The notes under the pieces: model-generated
What the model was told of the DNA's origin: nothing
Database searches by the model: none
What the model saw: the letters and a program-made list of their open reading frames with translations, nothing else
Made by a program: the position numbers and the translations under genes
Source: an uncultured Bacteroidales bacterium
Lineage (GTDB): Bacteria > Bacteroidota > Bacteroidia > Bacteroidales > UBA932
Assembly (NCBI GenBank): GCA_946062035.1
Contig: CAMGTS010000040.1
Coordinates: forward strand, 1 to 9,024
Direction of reading: 5' to 3'
DNA length: 9,024 nt
Shown here: positions 1 through 5,609 of the stretch, one piece after another
How the letters are laid out: every line of letters begins with the position of its first letter
Position numbering within the stretch: position 1 is the first letter of the stretch

Positions 1-53
1 CTCATCCTGTGCGTTATGTGCGAATAGATTCAGCTTATATGAGCAGTCCGTCC

Positions 54-854
54 TTACTTTGATTTTTTCGTCACGGGGCGTTTGAAGCCGTCTTTAGTCG
101 CCCTCTCTGACATTCTTTTTATTCTGCTTGCCGTATCAGGGTGCGAAGAAAACAGATTCTTTGAGGCTCTGTTGGTTGTAGCGTTGCCGCTAAGGGACTG
201 GAGTTTTTCAAAAGCCATGGCCATTGACCACGGATTCTTTCCGTTCTTTACAAGAAAATTATATCCGTAGTCATCACTCTCTGCCTCCTGAGTTCTTGAG
301 TAAGAACTGCTTGCAAGAGCTTCCCCTAATGCTCCTATCTGCGATGCGGAGAGTTCTCCGACGGTGCCTCCCGCAGATGCGAGTCCGTATCTGAGCGCAG
401 ATGTCATCAGAGCCTGTTGAAACTGTTTTCTTGTATGCTTGAGACCTACATGACCGATTTCGTGCCCTATGACACCGAGAACTTCGTCATCTGTCATCAG
501 ATCCATCAGTCCTGTATAGACCCTTACGCTTCCGTCAGCACAGGCGAAAGCGTTGACTTCATCCGTCTTGTACACCTTGAAATTCAATGGAATACCTTCG
601 ACAGACGTGAGACCGCCTGTGAGTTTGCGCAGTCGTATTGAATATGGGTTGCTGTCAGGCAGGACATCGCTCTTTTTATCCAAATCATTGATATATTGAC
701 GAGTATAGCTCTGAACCTGTGCGTTGCTGAGTGTCGCCGCCTGGAGCAGTTTCGCTCCTCCCTGCATCGCTATATTAGCGTTGAAAGATTCTGAGCATGA
801 GGTCAGTGCAAGTGCGGCTATCACCGCTGTCGCTAATAATGTAATTCGTCTCAT
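54..854 (-). CDS. M48 family metalloprotease lipoprotein (LoiP/YggG-like)
   Basis: This is a zinc-dependent peptidase predicted to be lipid-anchored in the envelope, where relatives (LoiP, YcaL, BepA) take part in outer-membrane protein quality control. From the chosen start at 854 it has 266 residues. It begins MRRITLLATAVIAALALTSC, a lipoprotein signal with lipobox LTSC and the acylated Cys at residue 20. The zinc motif HEIGH is at residues 131-135. The third ligand is the first Glu of EAESDDYG near residue 190, preceded by the usual SR. A C-terminal SSHPDTASRI block is typical of M48. An in-frame ATG at 881 would add nine residues (MKQEQRKRI) and still fit a signal peptide. The farthest ATG, at 992, would overlap the acetyltransferase gene and hide the signal, so I reject it. 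It lies 64 bp downstream of the GNAT gene on the same strand and may share its transcript. The family call is firm; the substrate is unknown. Confidence 0.9.
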   Translation of the reverse strand: MRRITLLATAVIAALALTSCSESFNANIAMQGGAKLLQAATLSNAQVQSYTRQYINDLDKKSDVLPDSNPYSIRLRKLTGGLTSVEGIPLNFKVYKTDEVNAFACADGSVRVYTGLMDLMTDDEVLGVIGHEIGHVGLKHTRKQFQQALMTSALRYGLASAGGTVGELSASQIGALGEALASSSYSRTQEAESDDYGYNFLVKNGKNPWSMAMAFEKLQSLSGNATTNRASKNLFSSHPDTASRIKRMSERATKDGFKRPVTKKSK

Positions 855-918
855 AATTCTTTTTCTCTGTTCTTGTTTCATCCCCCTTATCCTGATTTGC
901 CGGTAAAATGAAAATGCG

Positions 919-1398
919 CTACTTCGCCAAATTTGAAAGTGTATCTCCTGTAATTCTATATGTGGTCCAATCTGACATGGGTTTTGCGCCAAGTGAAAGA
1001 TAAAAATCTATGCTCGGCTTGTTCCAATCCAGACACCACCATTCCAATCTTCCGCATCCACGCTCAACGGCGATGGAAGCCAATTTCTTTAAAATAGCCT
1101 TTCCGTACCCTTTGCCTCTGAATTCAGGCAGCACGTACAAATCCTCTAAGTAGACTCCCGCTCTTCCGAGAAACGTGGAAAAATTGTGGAAGAACAGGGC
1201 GAATCCTACTTCCTTGCCATCCTCAAGAGCGAAAATAACTTCGGCTTTTTGTTTGTCAAAAATCCACTCTTCCAATGTCTTTTCGTCGGCTACTACCTCG
1301 TCCGACATTTTTTCGTAATCCGCCAAATCCTTTATAAAACGCAGAATGAGCGCAATATCGCCTCTCTCAGCGTATCTGAAATTTACCTTTGAGTCCAT
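919..1398 (-). CDS. GNAT N-acetyltransferase, SSAT (diamine acetyltransferase)-like
   Basis: This 159-residue cytoplasmic protein should transfer acetyl from acetyl-CoA to an amine. Its layout follows eukaryotic and bacterial spermidine/spermine N1-acetyltransferases. The N-terminus has the pattern FRYAERGDIALILRFIKDLA followed by a YEKM segment. The acetyl-CoA pyrophosphate loop is RGKGYG at residues 94-99, preceded by the conserved YLEDLYVLPEF strand. The later DWNKPSIDFYLSLGA block carries Tyr133, at the place of the general-acid Tyr of SSAT. The start ATG at 1398 is the only sensible one, and the length matches the family. It is divergent from the XRE regulator, with 264 bp between them. 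A polyamine substrate is an inference from family resemblance; thialysine or another small amine is equally possible. Confidence 0.88.
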   Translation of the reverse strand: MDSKVNFRYAERGDIALILRFIKDLADYEKMSDEVVADEKTLEEWIFDKQKAEVIFALEDGKEVGFALFFHNFSTFLGRAGVYLEDLYVLPEFRGKGYGKAILKKLASIAVERGCGRLEWWCLDWNKPSIDFYLSLGAKPMSDWTTYRITGDTLSNLAK

Positions 1399-1478
1399 CT
1401 TTAGCTAAAACAATTTATTTGCACCGCCAATTTACATCTTTTTGATATAACGTACATTCCGCCGTATGAAATCTCCAT

Positions 1479-1498
1479 GATAGATTGAATTATCTATC
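1479..1498. repeat. Inverted repeat, 7-bp arms, 6-nt spacer
   Basis: GATAGAT at 1479-1485 is repeated as its exact reverse complement ATCTATC at 1492-1498, around TGAATT. It is short and AT-rich, so chance is possible; its value is as part of the four-repeat cluster. Confidence 0.5.
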
Positions 1499-1519
1499 TT
1501 CACTAAAATTGAGGTCTGG

Positions 1520-1552
1520 ATATATTCCTATGCTGAGGTGCAGCGAATATAT
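1520..1552. repeat. Two-stage hairpin, 8-bp outer and 4-bp inner stem
   Basis: ATATATTC at 1520-1527 pairs perfectly with GAATATAT at 1545-1552. Inside it, GCTG at 1532-1535 pairs with CAGC at 1541-1544 around AGGTG, leaving a one-sided CTAT bulge. As RNA it would be a bulged stem-loop. The function is unknown. Confidence 0.5.
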
Positions 1553-1561
1553 GACGGAGTC

Positions 1562-1584
1562 TAAAATAAAAGGCAATTATTTTA
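1562..1584. repeat. Inverted repeat, 8-bp AT-only arms, 7-nt spacer
   Basis: TAAAATAA at 1562-1569 and TTATTTTA at 1577-1584 are perfect reverse complements around AAGGCAA. The arms contain only A and T, so this one is the weakest of the cluster. Confidence 0.4.
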
Positions 1585-1608
1585 TTCCCATAAAAGACAT
1601 TGGTAGTT

Positions 1609-1642
1609 TATAGTGAATTGATTTGACTATCAATTCACTATA
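1609..1642. promoter_or_regulatory. 14-bp perfect inverted repeat, candidate operator of the XRE gene
   Basis: TATAGTGAATTGAT at 1609-1622 is mirrored exactly by ATCAATTCACTATA at 1629-1642, with a 6-nt spacer TTGACT. It ends 29 bp before the preferred ATG of the small XRE regulator. A dyad this long, just before a dimeric HTH regulator gene, is the usual layout of an autoregulatory operator in controller-protein systems. The binding role is inferred. A leader hairpin or a mobile-element remnant are alternatives. It has no GC-rich stem or following U-tract, so it is not a good intrinsic terminator. Confidence 0.55.
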
Positions 1643-1671
1643 TTCGCATATAATTCAATTTAATGATAAAT

Positions 1672-1872
1672 ATGGAAGATATAAATAGGCTCAAAATAGT
1701 TTTAGTCGAAAAAAAGAAAACAGGTAAATGGTTGGCTGAACAGTTAGGCAAAAATCCATCAACTATTTCCAAATGGTGCTCAAATGTATCTCAACCTGAT
1801 TTGGCGACGCTTGTCAAAGTTGCCGAGTTATTGGAAGTGAAAATAAACGATTTAATAGTAACATCTAAATAG
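1672..1872 (+). CDS. Small XRE/Cro-C1-type HTH transcriptional regulator
   Basis: This is a 66-residue single-domain DNA-binding protein, counted from the ATG at 1672. An in-frame ATG at 1663 would add only MIN. The HTH lies at about residues 17-38: first helix TGKWLAEQLG, turn, recognition helix NPSTISKWCSN. The SQPDLATLVKVAELLEV segment that follows completes the five-helix fold. Proteins of this size and sequence type in Bacteroidota commonly sit directly upstream of restriction-modification or HsdR-N-domain genes, and here it ends only eight bases before such a fragment (start 1881). It appears intact, while its presumed partner is broken. The large dyad at 1609-1642 may be its binding site. 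The domain call is firm; the target is inferred. Confidence 0.87.
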   Translation: MEDINRLKIVLVEKKKTGKWLAEQLGKNPSTISKWCSNVSQPDLATLVKVAELLEVKINDLIVTSK

Positions 1873-1880
1873 GATTGCAT

Positions 1881-2135
1881 ATGAATGATAATTGGATGGA
1901 AATTGTGTATACTCTACAACCGTATATAGAGTGTAATTCAATAGAGCCTAAATATCAGCAGGAAATAGAAAACTGTCTTAAATTTTTAGGCTGGAAAAGT
2001 TATAATAAAACCATGCAATCACAAGTCTCAATTAATATAGGGAATAACAATTCGATACGTCCTGATATTGTATTCTATTGGATGCGGTGCAGAAAGGACA
2101 TCGTATTTCCGAGGAGAACGCACTCGCTTTATTGA
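1881..2135 (+). pseudogene. 5' fragment of a type I restriction HsdR-N-like nuclease gene
   Basis: It starts at the ATG at 1881, eight bases after the XRE stop, and reads 84 residues to a stop at 2133-2135. Residues 1-66 look like the N-terminus of small Bacteroidota proteins with an HsdR N-terminal (PD-(D/E)XK-like) domain: an aromatic-rich start NDNWMEIVY, helix QQEIENCLKFLGW, and the strand SIRPDIVFY that should carry the first catalytic Asp (Asp62). The later E-x-K strand expected soon after is absent. After about Tyr66 the reading frame runs into unrelated DNA (WMRCRKDIVFPRR), which in another frame encodes a different protein. So this is a truncated, almost certainly inactive gene. A TTG at 1875 would add two residues and is less likely. 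The HsdR-N assignment is by memory of the family and moderately sure; the truncation follows directly from the overlapping frames. Confidence 0.6.
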
Positions 2136-2449
2136 ACAGAGGACTTTTAGAGGGTGATACATCCGAATATAGCATATCACTGGATATTGCTAAAAAAACA
2201 AATCAATTGCCGGATTATACCCGTAACAAAGGTTTGGACAAAGCGAAACTCCAACAAATGATTTTGCAGTATCTTCAAAATGCTGGGAGCAAAGGGGCAA
2301 AACGCGATAGCATCTTTGAATACGTCAAAGATGTATTGCCTTATGGTAAGACTGCAGAGCAAAAATTGCGTAGCTTGGGAGATATATTAAGAGCTATGAG
2401 AGTTGAGAGATTGATTCGAACTGATGGGAGAAATTGGTTCATACCGTAG
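2078..2449 (+). pseudogene. 3' fragment of an AlbA_2/Schlafen-type ATP-binding protein (divergent AAA_4)
   Basis: A frame of 123 codons from a TTG at 2078 to the stop at 2447-2449. The encoded sequence LDAVQKGHRISEENALAL, GLLEG, SISLDIAKKTNQ, YTRNKGLDKAKLQQMILQYL and a final winged-helix-like region ending GRNWFIP resembles the C-terminal part of COG2865-type proteins. Those proteins have an N-terminal Schlafen AlbA_2 DNA-binding domain and are several hundred residues long. Everything N-terminal (AlbA_2 and the ATPase core) is missing. In this frame codons upstream of 2078 still read ILL, so family-like sequence may start at about 2072. It overlaps the HsdR-N fragment by 58 bases in another frame. 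It may be untranslated, or expressed as a small winged-helix protein from an internal start; no good ATG lies near its beginning. Confidence 0.6.
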
Positions 2450-2597
2450 GCTAATCCGTCGAAATTTGTCATGTGTGAGATAGAGTTTGGGTTTTCTGAT
2501 TTAATAGAGCGAATACGACAAGTTTGTTATTCGTGTAAAAAAGGCAAGGTTTTTAGAATGGGATATTATAATAAATGTTGTTAATAATGTATTGATA
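2450..2597 (+). other. Intergenic region before the M64 peptidase gene
   Basis: 148 bp with no gene. It holds one copy (2460-2485) of an imperfect direct repeat also found after the peptidase gene. Several TTTG words occur (for example 2465-2468 and 2486-2489), but none has a correctly spaced TAnnTTTG partner, so I do not call a promoter. An ATG at 2587 is followed within two codons by a stop. Confidence 0.6.
2460..2485 (+). repeat. Imperfect 26-nt direct repeat, copy 1
   Basis: It begins CGAAATTTG and shares 21 of 26 bases with 4000-4025. Both copies start shortly after a stop codon and flank the M64 gene. The differences are at repeat positions 10, 11, 16, 21 and 24. It may be a shared promoter-like motif rather than a true duplication. 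Confidence 0.4.
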
Positions 2598-3998
2598 ATG
2601 AAAAGAATATATTTTTTATTGGTAATCTCTCTTGCTGTAGCAATGTCAGCGGCAAGAGGTTATGCGCAAAGCCCGATGCCTGATGGGCTGACGGAAGAGA
2701 CATTAAGGCTTAACTATATCTTTACCGGGACAGATAAAGAGGCTGTGATTTCATTGTACAATATGAACCGTAGCGAGGGTTGGGCAGGCAGAAGAGTGAA
2801 CATGACGGAAGCTCCGCTTCGTGGAAACGGTCAGATAATTCTGAAAGATTCGGCTACTTGCAAGATTCTATATGCGAATTCTTTTTCGACTTTGTTCCAG
2901 GAATGGCAGGCTACTGAAGAGGCGGTAAAGACACGCAAGTCTTTCGAAAATGTCTTTTTGGTTCCGATGCCTTCAGCTCCGGCGACTATTACCATAGAGC
3001 TGTATGATATTCATAATCAGGTTTGCGCTACTTTCACCCACGAGGTAAAGCCAGATGACATCCTGATTAAAAAGATAGGGGTAAGCGAAAAATGGTTGGC
3101 ATCAGCAAGAGAGGGTGCTGACAAGGATTTCGCTGAGAAAGAACCGATGCCGTATCGCTACATGCGCAGAGGGGGAACGCCCGAAGAGTGTATCGATGTG
3201 GCGATTGTGGCTGAGGGCTATACCGCTGATGAAATGGAAATTTTCTATAAGGATGCGAAGAAAGCGACGGATGACATCCTCGCCTATGAGCCATATAAAG
3301 GCATGAAAGAGAAGTTCAACTTCATAGCGGTAGGGATTCCTTCGCAGGAGAGTGGGGTCAGCATACCGCATAACAAGGATTGGAAGAAAACCGCTTTAGA
3401 GTCTCACTTCGATACATTTTACATGGACAGGTATCTGACTACCCTTCATCTGTTCAAACTGCACGATGCGCTTGCGGGAATCCCTTATGAGCATATCATA
3501 ATCCTTGCGAATACAGATAATTACGGAGGCGGAGGCATCTTCAATTCTTATGTTCTTTCGGCTGCCCACAATAAATGGGCTTCTCCTGTCGTCGTGCATG
3601 AGTTCGGCCACAGTTTCGGCGGACTTGCCGACGAGTATTTCTATGACGATATGTATTCGCCTTACTATCTGCCTGATGTAGAGCCTTGGGAGCAGAATAT
3701 CACGACACTTGCCGATTTCAGCTCGAAGTGGGCGGATATGATAAAGGGTGATTGGAAAGATGCGGTTGTCTCAAAGGCAGATCAGAAAACTGATACATGG
3801 AAAAAAGATTTCAAAGATTTAAAGAGCTATAAAGTAGGTGTTTATGAAGGCGGAGGTTATCAGTCTGAAGGCGTATACAGGCCGTATCCGACTTGCAGGA
3901 TGAGAGATAACGCCTATCCGGACTTCTGCCCTGTATGCCGTCGTGCGATCGAGCGTCTGATAGATTTTTACACTACTGAAGTTTCTTCCCACAAATAG
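2598..3998 (+). CDS. Secreted M64 (IgA peptidase family) zinc metalloprotease
   Basis: A 466-residue exported peptidase. It starts MKRIYFLLVISLAVAMSAARGYAQ, a Sec signal with a likely cleavage after Ala23 (GYA|Q). I chose the ATG at 2598 over an in-frame TTG two codons earlier. Residues of about 27-150 fit the M64 N-terminal domain, and the catalytic domain fills roughly 170-460. The zinc site is HEFGH at 334-338, extended as HSFGGLADEY, the M64 signature. The C-terminus has the conserved Cys block TCRMRDNAYPDFCPVC, with Cys433, Cys444 and Cys447, just before the final helix. The family founder cleaves human IgA (Clostridium ramosum), but many gut Bacteroidales carry paralogues of unknown substrate, so IgA cleavage is not shown here. 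The length is near normal and no key residue is missing. It stands alone between the decayed island and the rfb operon. Confidence 0.92.
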   Translation: MKRIYFLLVISLAVAMSAARGYAQSPMPDGLTEETLRLNYIFTGTDKEAVISLYNMNRSEGWAGRRVNMTEAPLRGNGQIILKDSATCKILYANSFSTLFQEWQATEEAVKTRKSFENVFLVPMPSAPATITIELYDIHNQVCATFTHEVKPDDILIKKIGVSEKWLASAREGADKDFAEKEPMPYRYMRRGGTPEECIDVAIVAEGYTADEMEIFYKDAKKATDDILAYEPYKGMKEKFNFIAVGIPSQESGVSIPHNKDWKKTALESHFDTFYMDRYLTTLHLFKLHDALAGIPYEHIIILANTDNYGGGGIFNSYVLSAAHNKWASPVVVHEFGHSFGGLADEYFYDDMYSPYYLPDVEPWEQNITTLADFSSKWADMIKGDWKDAVVSKADQKTDTWKKDFKDLKSYKVGVYEGGGYQSEGVYRPYPTCRMRDNAYPDFCPVCRRAIERLIDFYTTEVSSHK

Positions 3999-3999
3999 A

Positions 4000-4025
4000 C
4001 GAAATTTGCTATGTTTGAGCTAAAG
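4000..4025 (+). repeat. Imperfect 26-nt direct repeat, copy 2, with TATGTTTG box
   Basis: The second copy of the repeat at 2460-2485. This copy contains TATGTTTG at 4010-4017, an exact match to the Bacteroidota -7 consensus TAnnTTTG. No TTTG lies at the usual distance upstream, so it is only a weak candidate for a distal rfb promoter. Confidence 0.4.
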
Positions 4026-4047
4026 CTCACAGATAGAGATGCGTCTC

Positions 4048-4078
4048 GGCAGAAAAATGTTAGAACGCTTTTTCTGCC
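4048..4078. promoter_or_regulatory. 10-bp perfect inverted repeat in the rfbA leader
   Basis: GGCAGAAAAA at 4048-4057 and TTTTTCTGCC at 4069-4078 are exact reverse complements around an 11-nt spacer. The right arm coincides with the -33 zone of the candidate rfbA promoter, so a protein bound here could block or recruit RNA polymerase. As a terminator for the M64 gene it is atypical: the GC pairs are at the base, and no U-tract follows the stem. Two smaller hairpins precede it (TGAGC/GCTCA at 4016-4029, GAGA/TCTC at 4036-4047). Confidence 0.5.
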
Positions 4079-4099
4079 CTCGACTTTTGACTATCTTTG
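4069..4099 (+). promoter_or_regulatory. Candidate Bacteroidota-type promoter for the rfb operon
   Basis: TATCTTTG at 4092-4099 matches the -7 consensus TAnnTTTG exactly. A T-run (4069-4073) leading into TCTG occupies the expected -33 zone but is not a perfect TTTG. The start point would fall at about 4105, giving a leader of only some 15 bases before the rfbA ATG at 4121. Called from consensus only. Confidence 0.5.
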
Positions 4100-4120
4100 G
4101 CAAGTTCTTAAAAAATTGAT

Positions 4121-5032
4121 ATGAAAGGAATCGTTTTGGCAGGAGGTTCGGGTACACGTCTGTATCCGATTACAAAAGGGGTAAGCAAGCAGTTGCTCCC
4201 GATTTATGACAAGCCTATGATCTATTACCCTATATCAGTCCTTATGATGGCAGGTATAAGGGATATACTTATAATCTCGACTCCGGAGGATATGCCGTCT
4301 TTCATGAGGCTTCTCGGGGACGGATCTGACTATGGAGTCAATTTCTCTTACGAGGTGCAGCCATCCCCGGATGGTCTCGCCCAGGCGTTTATAATCGGCG
4401 AGAAGTTTATCGGAGACGACAGCGTATGTCTTGTCCTCGGTGATAATATCTTCTATGGAAGTAATTTTGTTGAAATCTTGAAGAGAGCTGTGTCAAACTG
4501 TACGGCTTCAAGTGCGGCAGAGCAGAAAGCGACGGTTTTCGGCTACTATGTGAATGACCCTGAGCGTTATGGTGTCGCTGAGTTCGACAAGGAGGGGAAT
4601 GTGCTCAGCATTGAGGAAAAGCCTAAAGAGCCGAAGTCCAATTATGCGGTTGTCGGATTGTATTTTTATCCGAACAGCGTGGTTGAAATCGCAAAAAATG
4701 TCAAACCGTCATGGAGAGGCGAATTAGAGATAACTTCTGTAAATCAAGAGTATCTGAAAATGGGTAAGTTGAAGGTCGAGCTTCTTGGAAGGGGATTCGC
4801 ATGGTTGGATACGGGAACTCATGACTCCCTTTCACAGGCTACCAACTTCGTACAGACATTGGAGCAGAGGCAGGGGCTCAAAATAGGATGCTTAGAGGGA
4901 ATCGCATTCAGCCATGGTTGGATAAATGCGGAGGACCTGCAGCGTATAGCCAAACCGATGCTCAAGAACGACTACGGCAAATATCTCAACGACCTTGCCA
5001 CAGGTAAAATTGACCCTACAGACGGAATTTAA
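4121..5032 (+). CDS. rfbA: Glucose-1-phosphate thymidylyltransferase (RmlA)
   Basis: It catalyses dTTP + glucose-1-phosphate to dTDP-glucose + pyrophosphate, the first and usually feedback-controlled step of dTDP-L-rhamnose synthesis, in the cytoplasm. The 303 residues are close to the usual 290-300. The nucleotide-binding signature [13 protein letters not shown] is at 6-18, followed by SKQLLP (22-27) with the conserved Lys23. The Mg-binding Asp108 is in LGDN. The EEKP motif, the [10 protein letters not shown] strand and [10 protein letters not shown] near the C-terminus are all typical. The stop is one base before the rfbC ATG, indicating tight co-transcription. It is the first gene of the operon, 122 bp after the M64 gene. 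No odd features. Confidence 0.97.
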   Translation: MKGIVLAGGSGTRLYPITKGVSKQLLPIYDKPMIYYPISVLMMAGIRDILIISTPEDMPSFMRLLGDGSDYGVNFSYEVQPSPDGLAQAFIIGEKFIGDDSVCLVLGDNIFYGSNFVEILKRAVSNCTASSAAEQKATVFGYYVNDPERYGVAEFDKEGNVLSIEEKPKEPKSNYAVVGLYFYPNSVVEIAKNVKPSWRGELEITSVNQEYLKMGKLKVELLGRGFAWLDTGTHDSLSQATNFVQTLEQRQGLKIGCLEGIAFSHGWINAEDLQRIAKPMLKNDYGKYLNDLATGKIDPTDGI

Positions 5033-5033
5033 T

Positions 5034-5609
5034 ATGGAGATACAAAAGACTGATATCGAGGGGGTTTATATTATCAAGCCAGATGTGTTCGGCGATTCCC
5101 GCGGCTATTTTTACGAAAGCTATAACAAGAAGAGGCTCGCTGAACTTCTGCCTGACATTCCCGAAATGGTCCAGGATAATCAGAGCAAAAGTTCACACGG
5201 GGTGCTGAGAGGGCTTCACTTTCAGAATCCTCCGTATGCCCAGGCGAAGCTTGTAAGAGTCGTCAGCGGTAAAGTTTTGGATGTGGCGGTAGATTTGAGA
5301 CCCGGCTCTAAAACTTTCGGAAAGTATGTGTCTGTCGAGCTGACTGGCGAGAATATGCTGCAATTCTTTATCCCTGAGGGGTTTGCGCATGGCTTCTCTG
5401 TCTTGAGCGAAGAGGCTGTATTTCAGTACAAGTGCAGTAATTACTACAACAAAGCATCAGAAGGCGGCATAATCTGGAATGACCCGACAATAGGAGTTGA
5501 CTGGAAACTGAATCCGGAAGATGTGATGTTGAGCGACAAGGATAAAGTTCATCCTACTCTTGTTGAGTGGGCCAAGCTTAACGGTATAGATTTTAAAAAT
5601 GAAAAATAA
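5034..5609 (+). CDS. rfbC: dTDP-4-dehydrorhamnose 3,5-epimerase (RmlC)
   Basis: It epimerises C3 and C5 of dTDP-4-keto-6-deoxy-D-glucose to dTDP-4-keto-L-rhamnose, the third step of the pathway. The 191 residues start at the ATG at 5034, one base after the rfbA TAA. A longer in-frame reading from 4995 would overlap rfbA by 38 bases and adds unrelated residues, so it is rejected. The cupin features are complete: DSRGYFYESY near residue 21-30, QDNQSKS at 48-53, catalytic His62 in LRGLHFQ, FIPEGFAHGF at 112-121 and the acid Tyr132 in YKCSNYY. The 3' end overlaps rfbD by 11 bases in another frame, which suggests translational coupling. Confidence 0.97.
   Translation: MEIQKTDIEGVYIIKPDVFGDSRGYFYESYNKKRLAELLPDIPEMVQDNQSKSSHGVLRGLHFQNPPYAQAKLVRVVSGKVLDVAVDLRPGSKTFGKYVSVELTGENMLQFFIPEGFAHGFSVLSEEAVFQYKCSNYYNKASEGGIIWNDPTIGVDWKLNPEDVMLSDKDKVHPTLVEWAKLNGIDFKNEK

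Larger units (their letters stand above)
1399..1671. other. Divergent AT-rich intergenic region with inverted-repeat cluster
   Basis: No convincing gene is present here. It separates the minus-strand acetyltransferase from the plus-strand XRE gene, so it should hold both promoters. No exact TAnnTTTG Bacteroidota -7 box was found on either strand. It contains four perfect inverted repeats between 1479 and 1642, listed separately, and is more AT-rich than the flanking protease and sugar genes. Confidence 0.7.

Noticed and set aside
1..53. Possible start of a further minus-strand gene (CAT at 3-5)
   Set aside because: Only five bases of it would be in the window, so nothing can be supported.
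1609..1642. Invertible (phase-variable) promoter repeat
   Set aside because: The arms are only 6 bases apart and I found no second pair at a distance, so no segment exists to invert.
1622..1646. Promoter TTTG (1622-1625) with TATATTCG (1639-1646) before the XRE gene
   Set aside because: The -7 box has a mismatch and the spacing is only 13 bases, too short for the Bacteroidota consensus.
2592..2597. TTG start for the M64 gene
   Set aside because: It adds only two residues before a normal ATG with a textbook signal peptide.
4048..4078. Intrinsic terminator of the M64 gene
   Set aside because: The stem is A/T-rich at the loop end and no U-tract follows; the right arm overlaps a candidate -33 region, so a regulatory dyad fits better.
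4995..5033. Longer N-terminus for rfbC
   Set aside because: The extra 13 codons lie within the end of rfbA and do not match RmlC, which begins at the Met of MEIQKTDIEGVYII.
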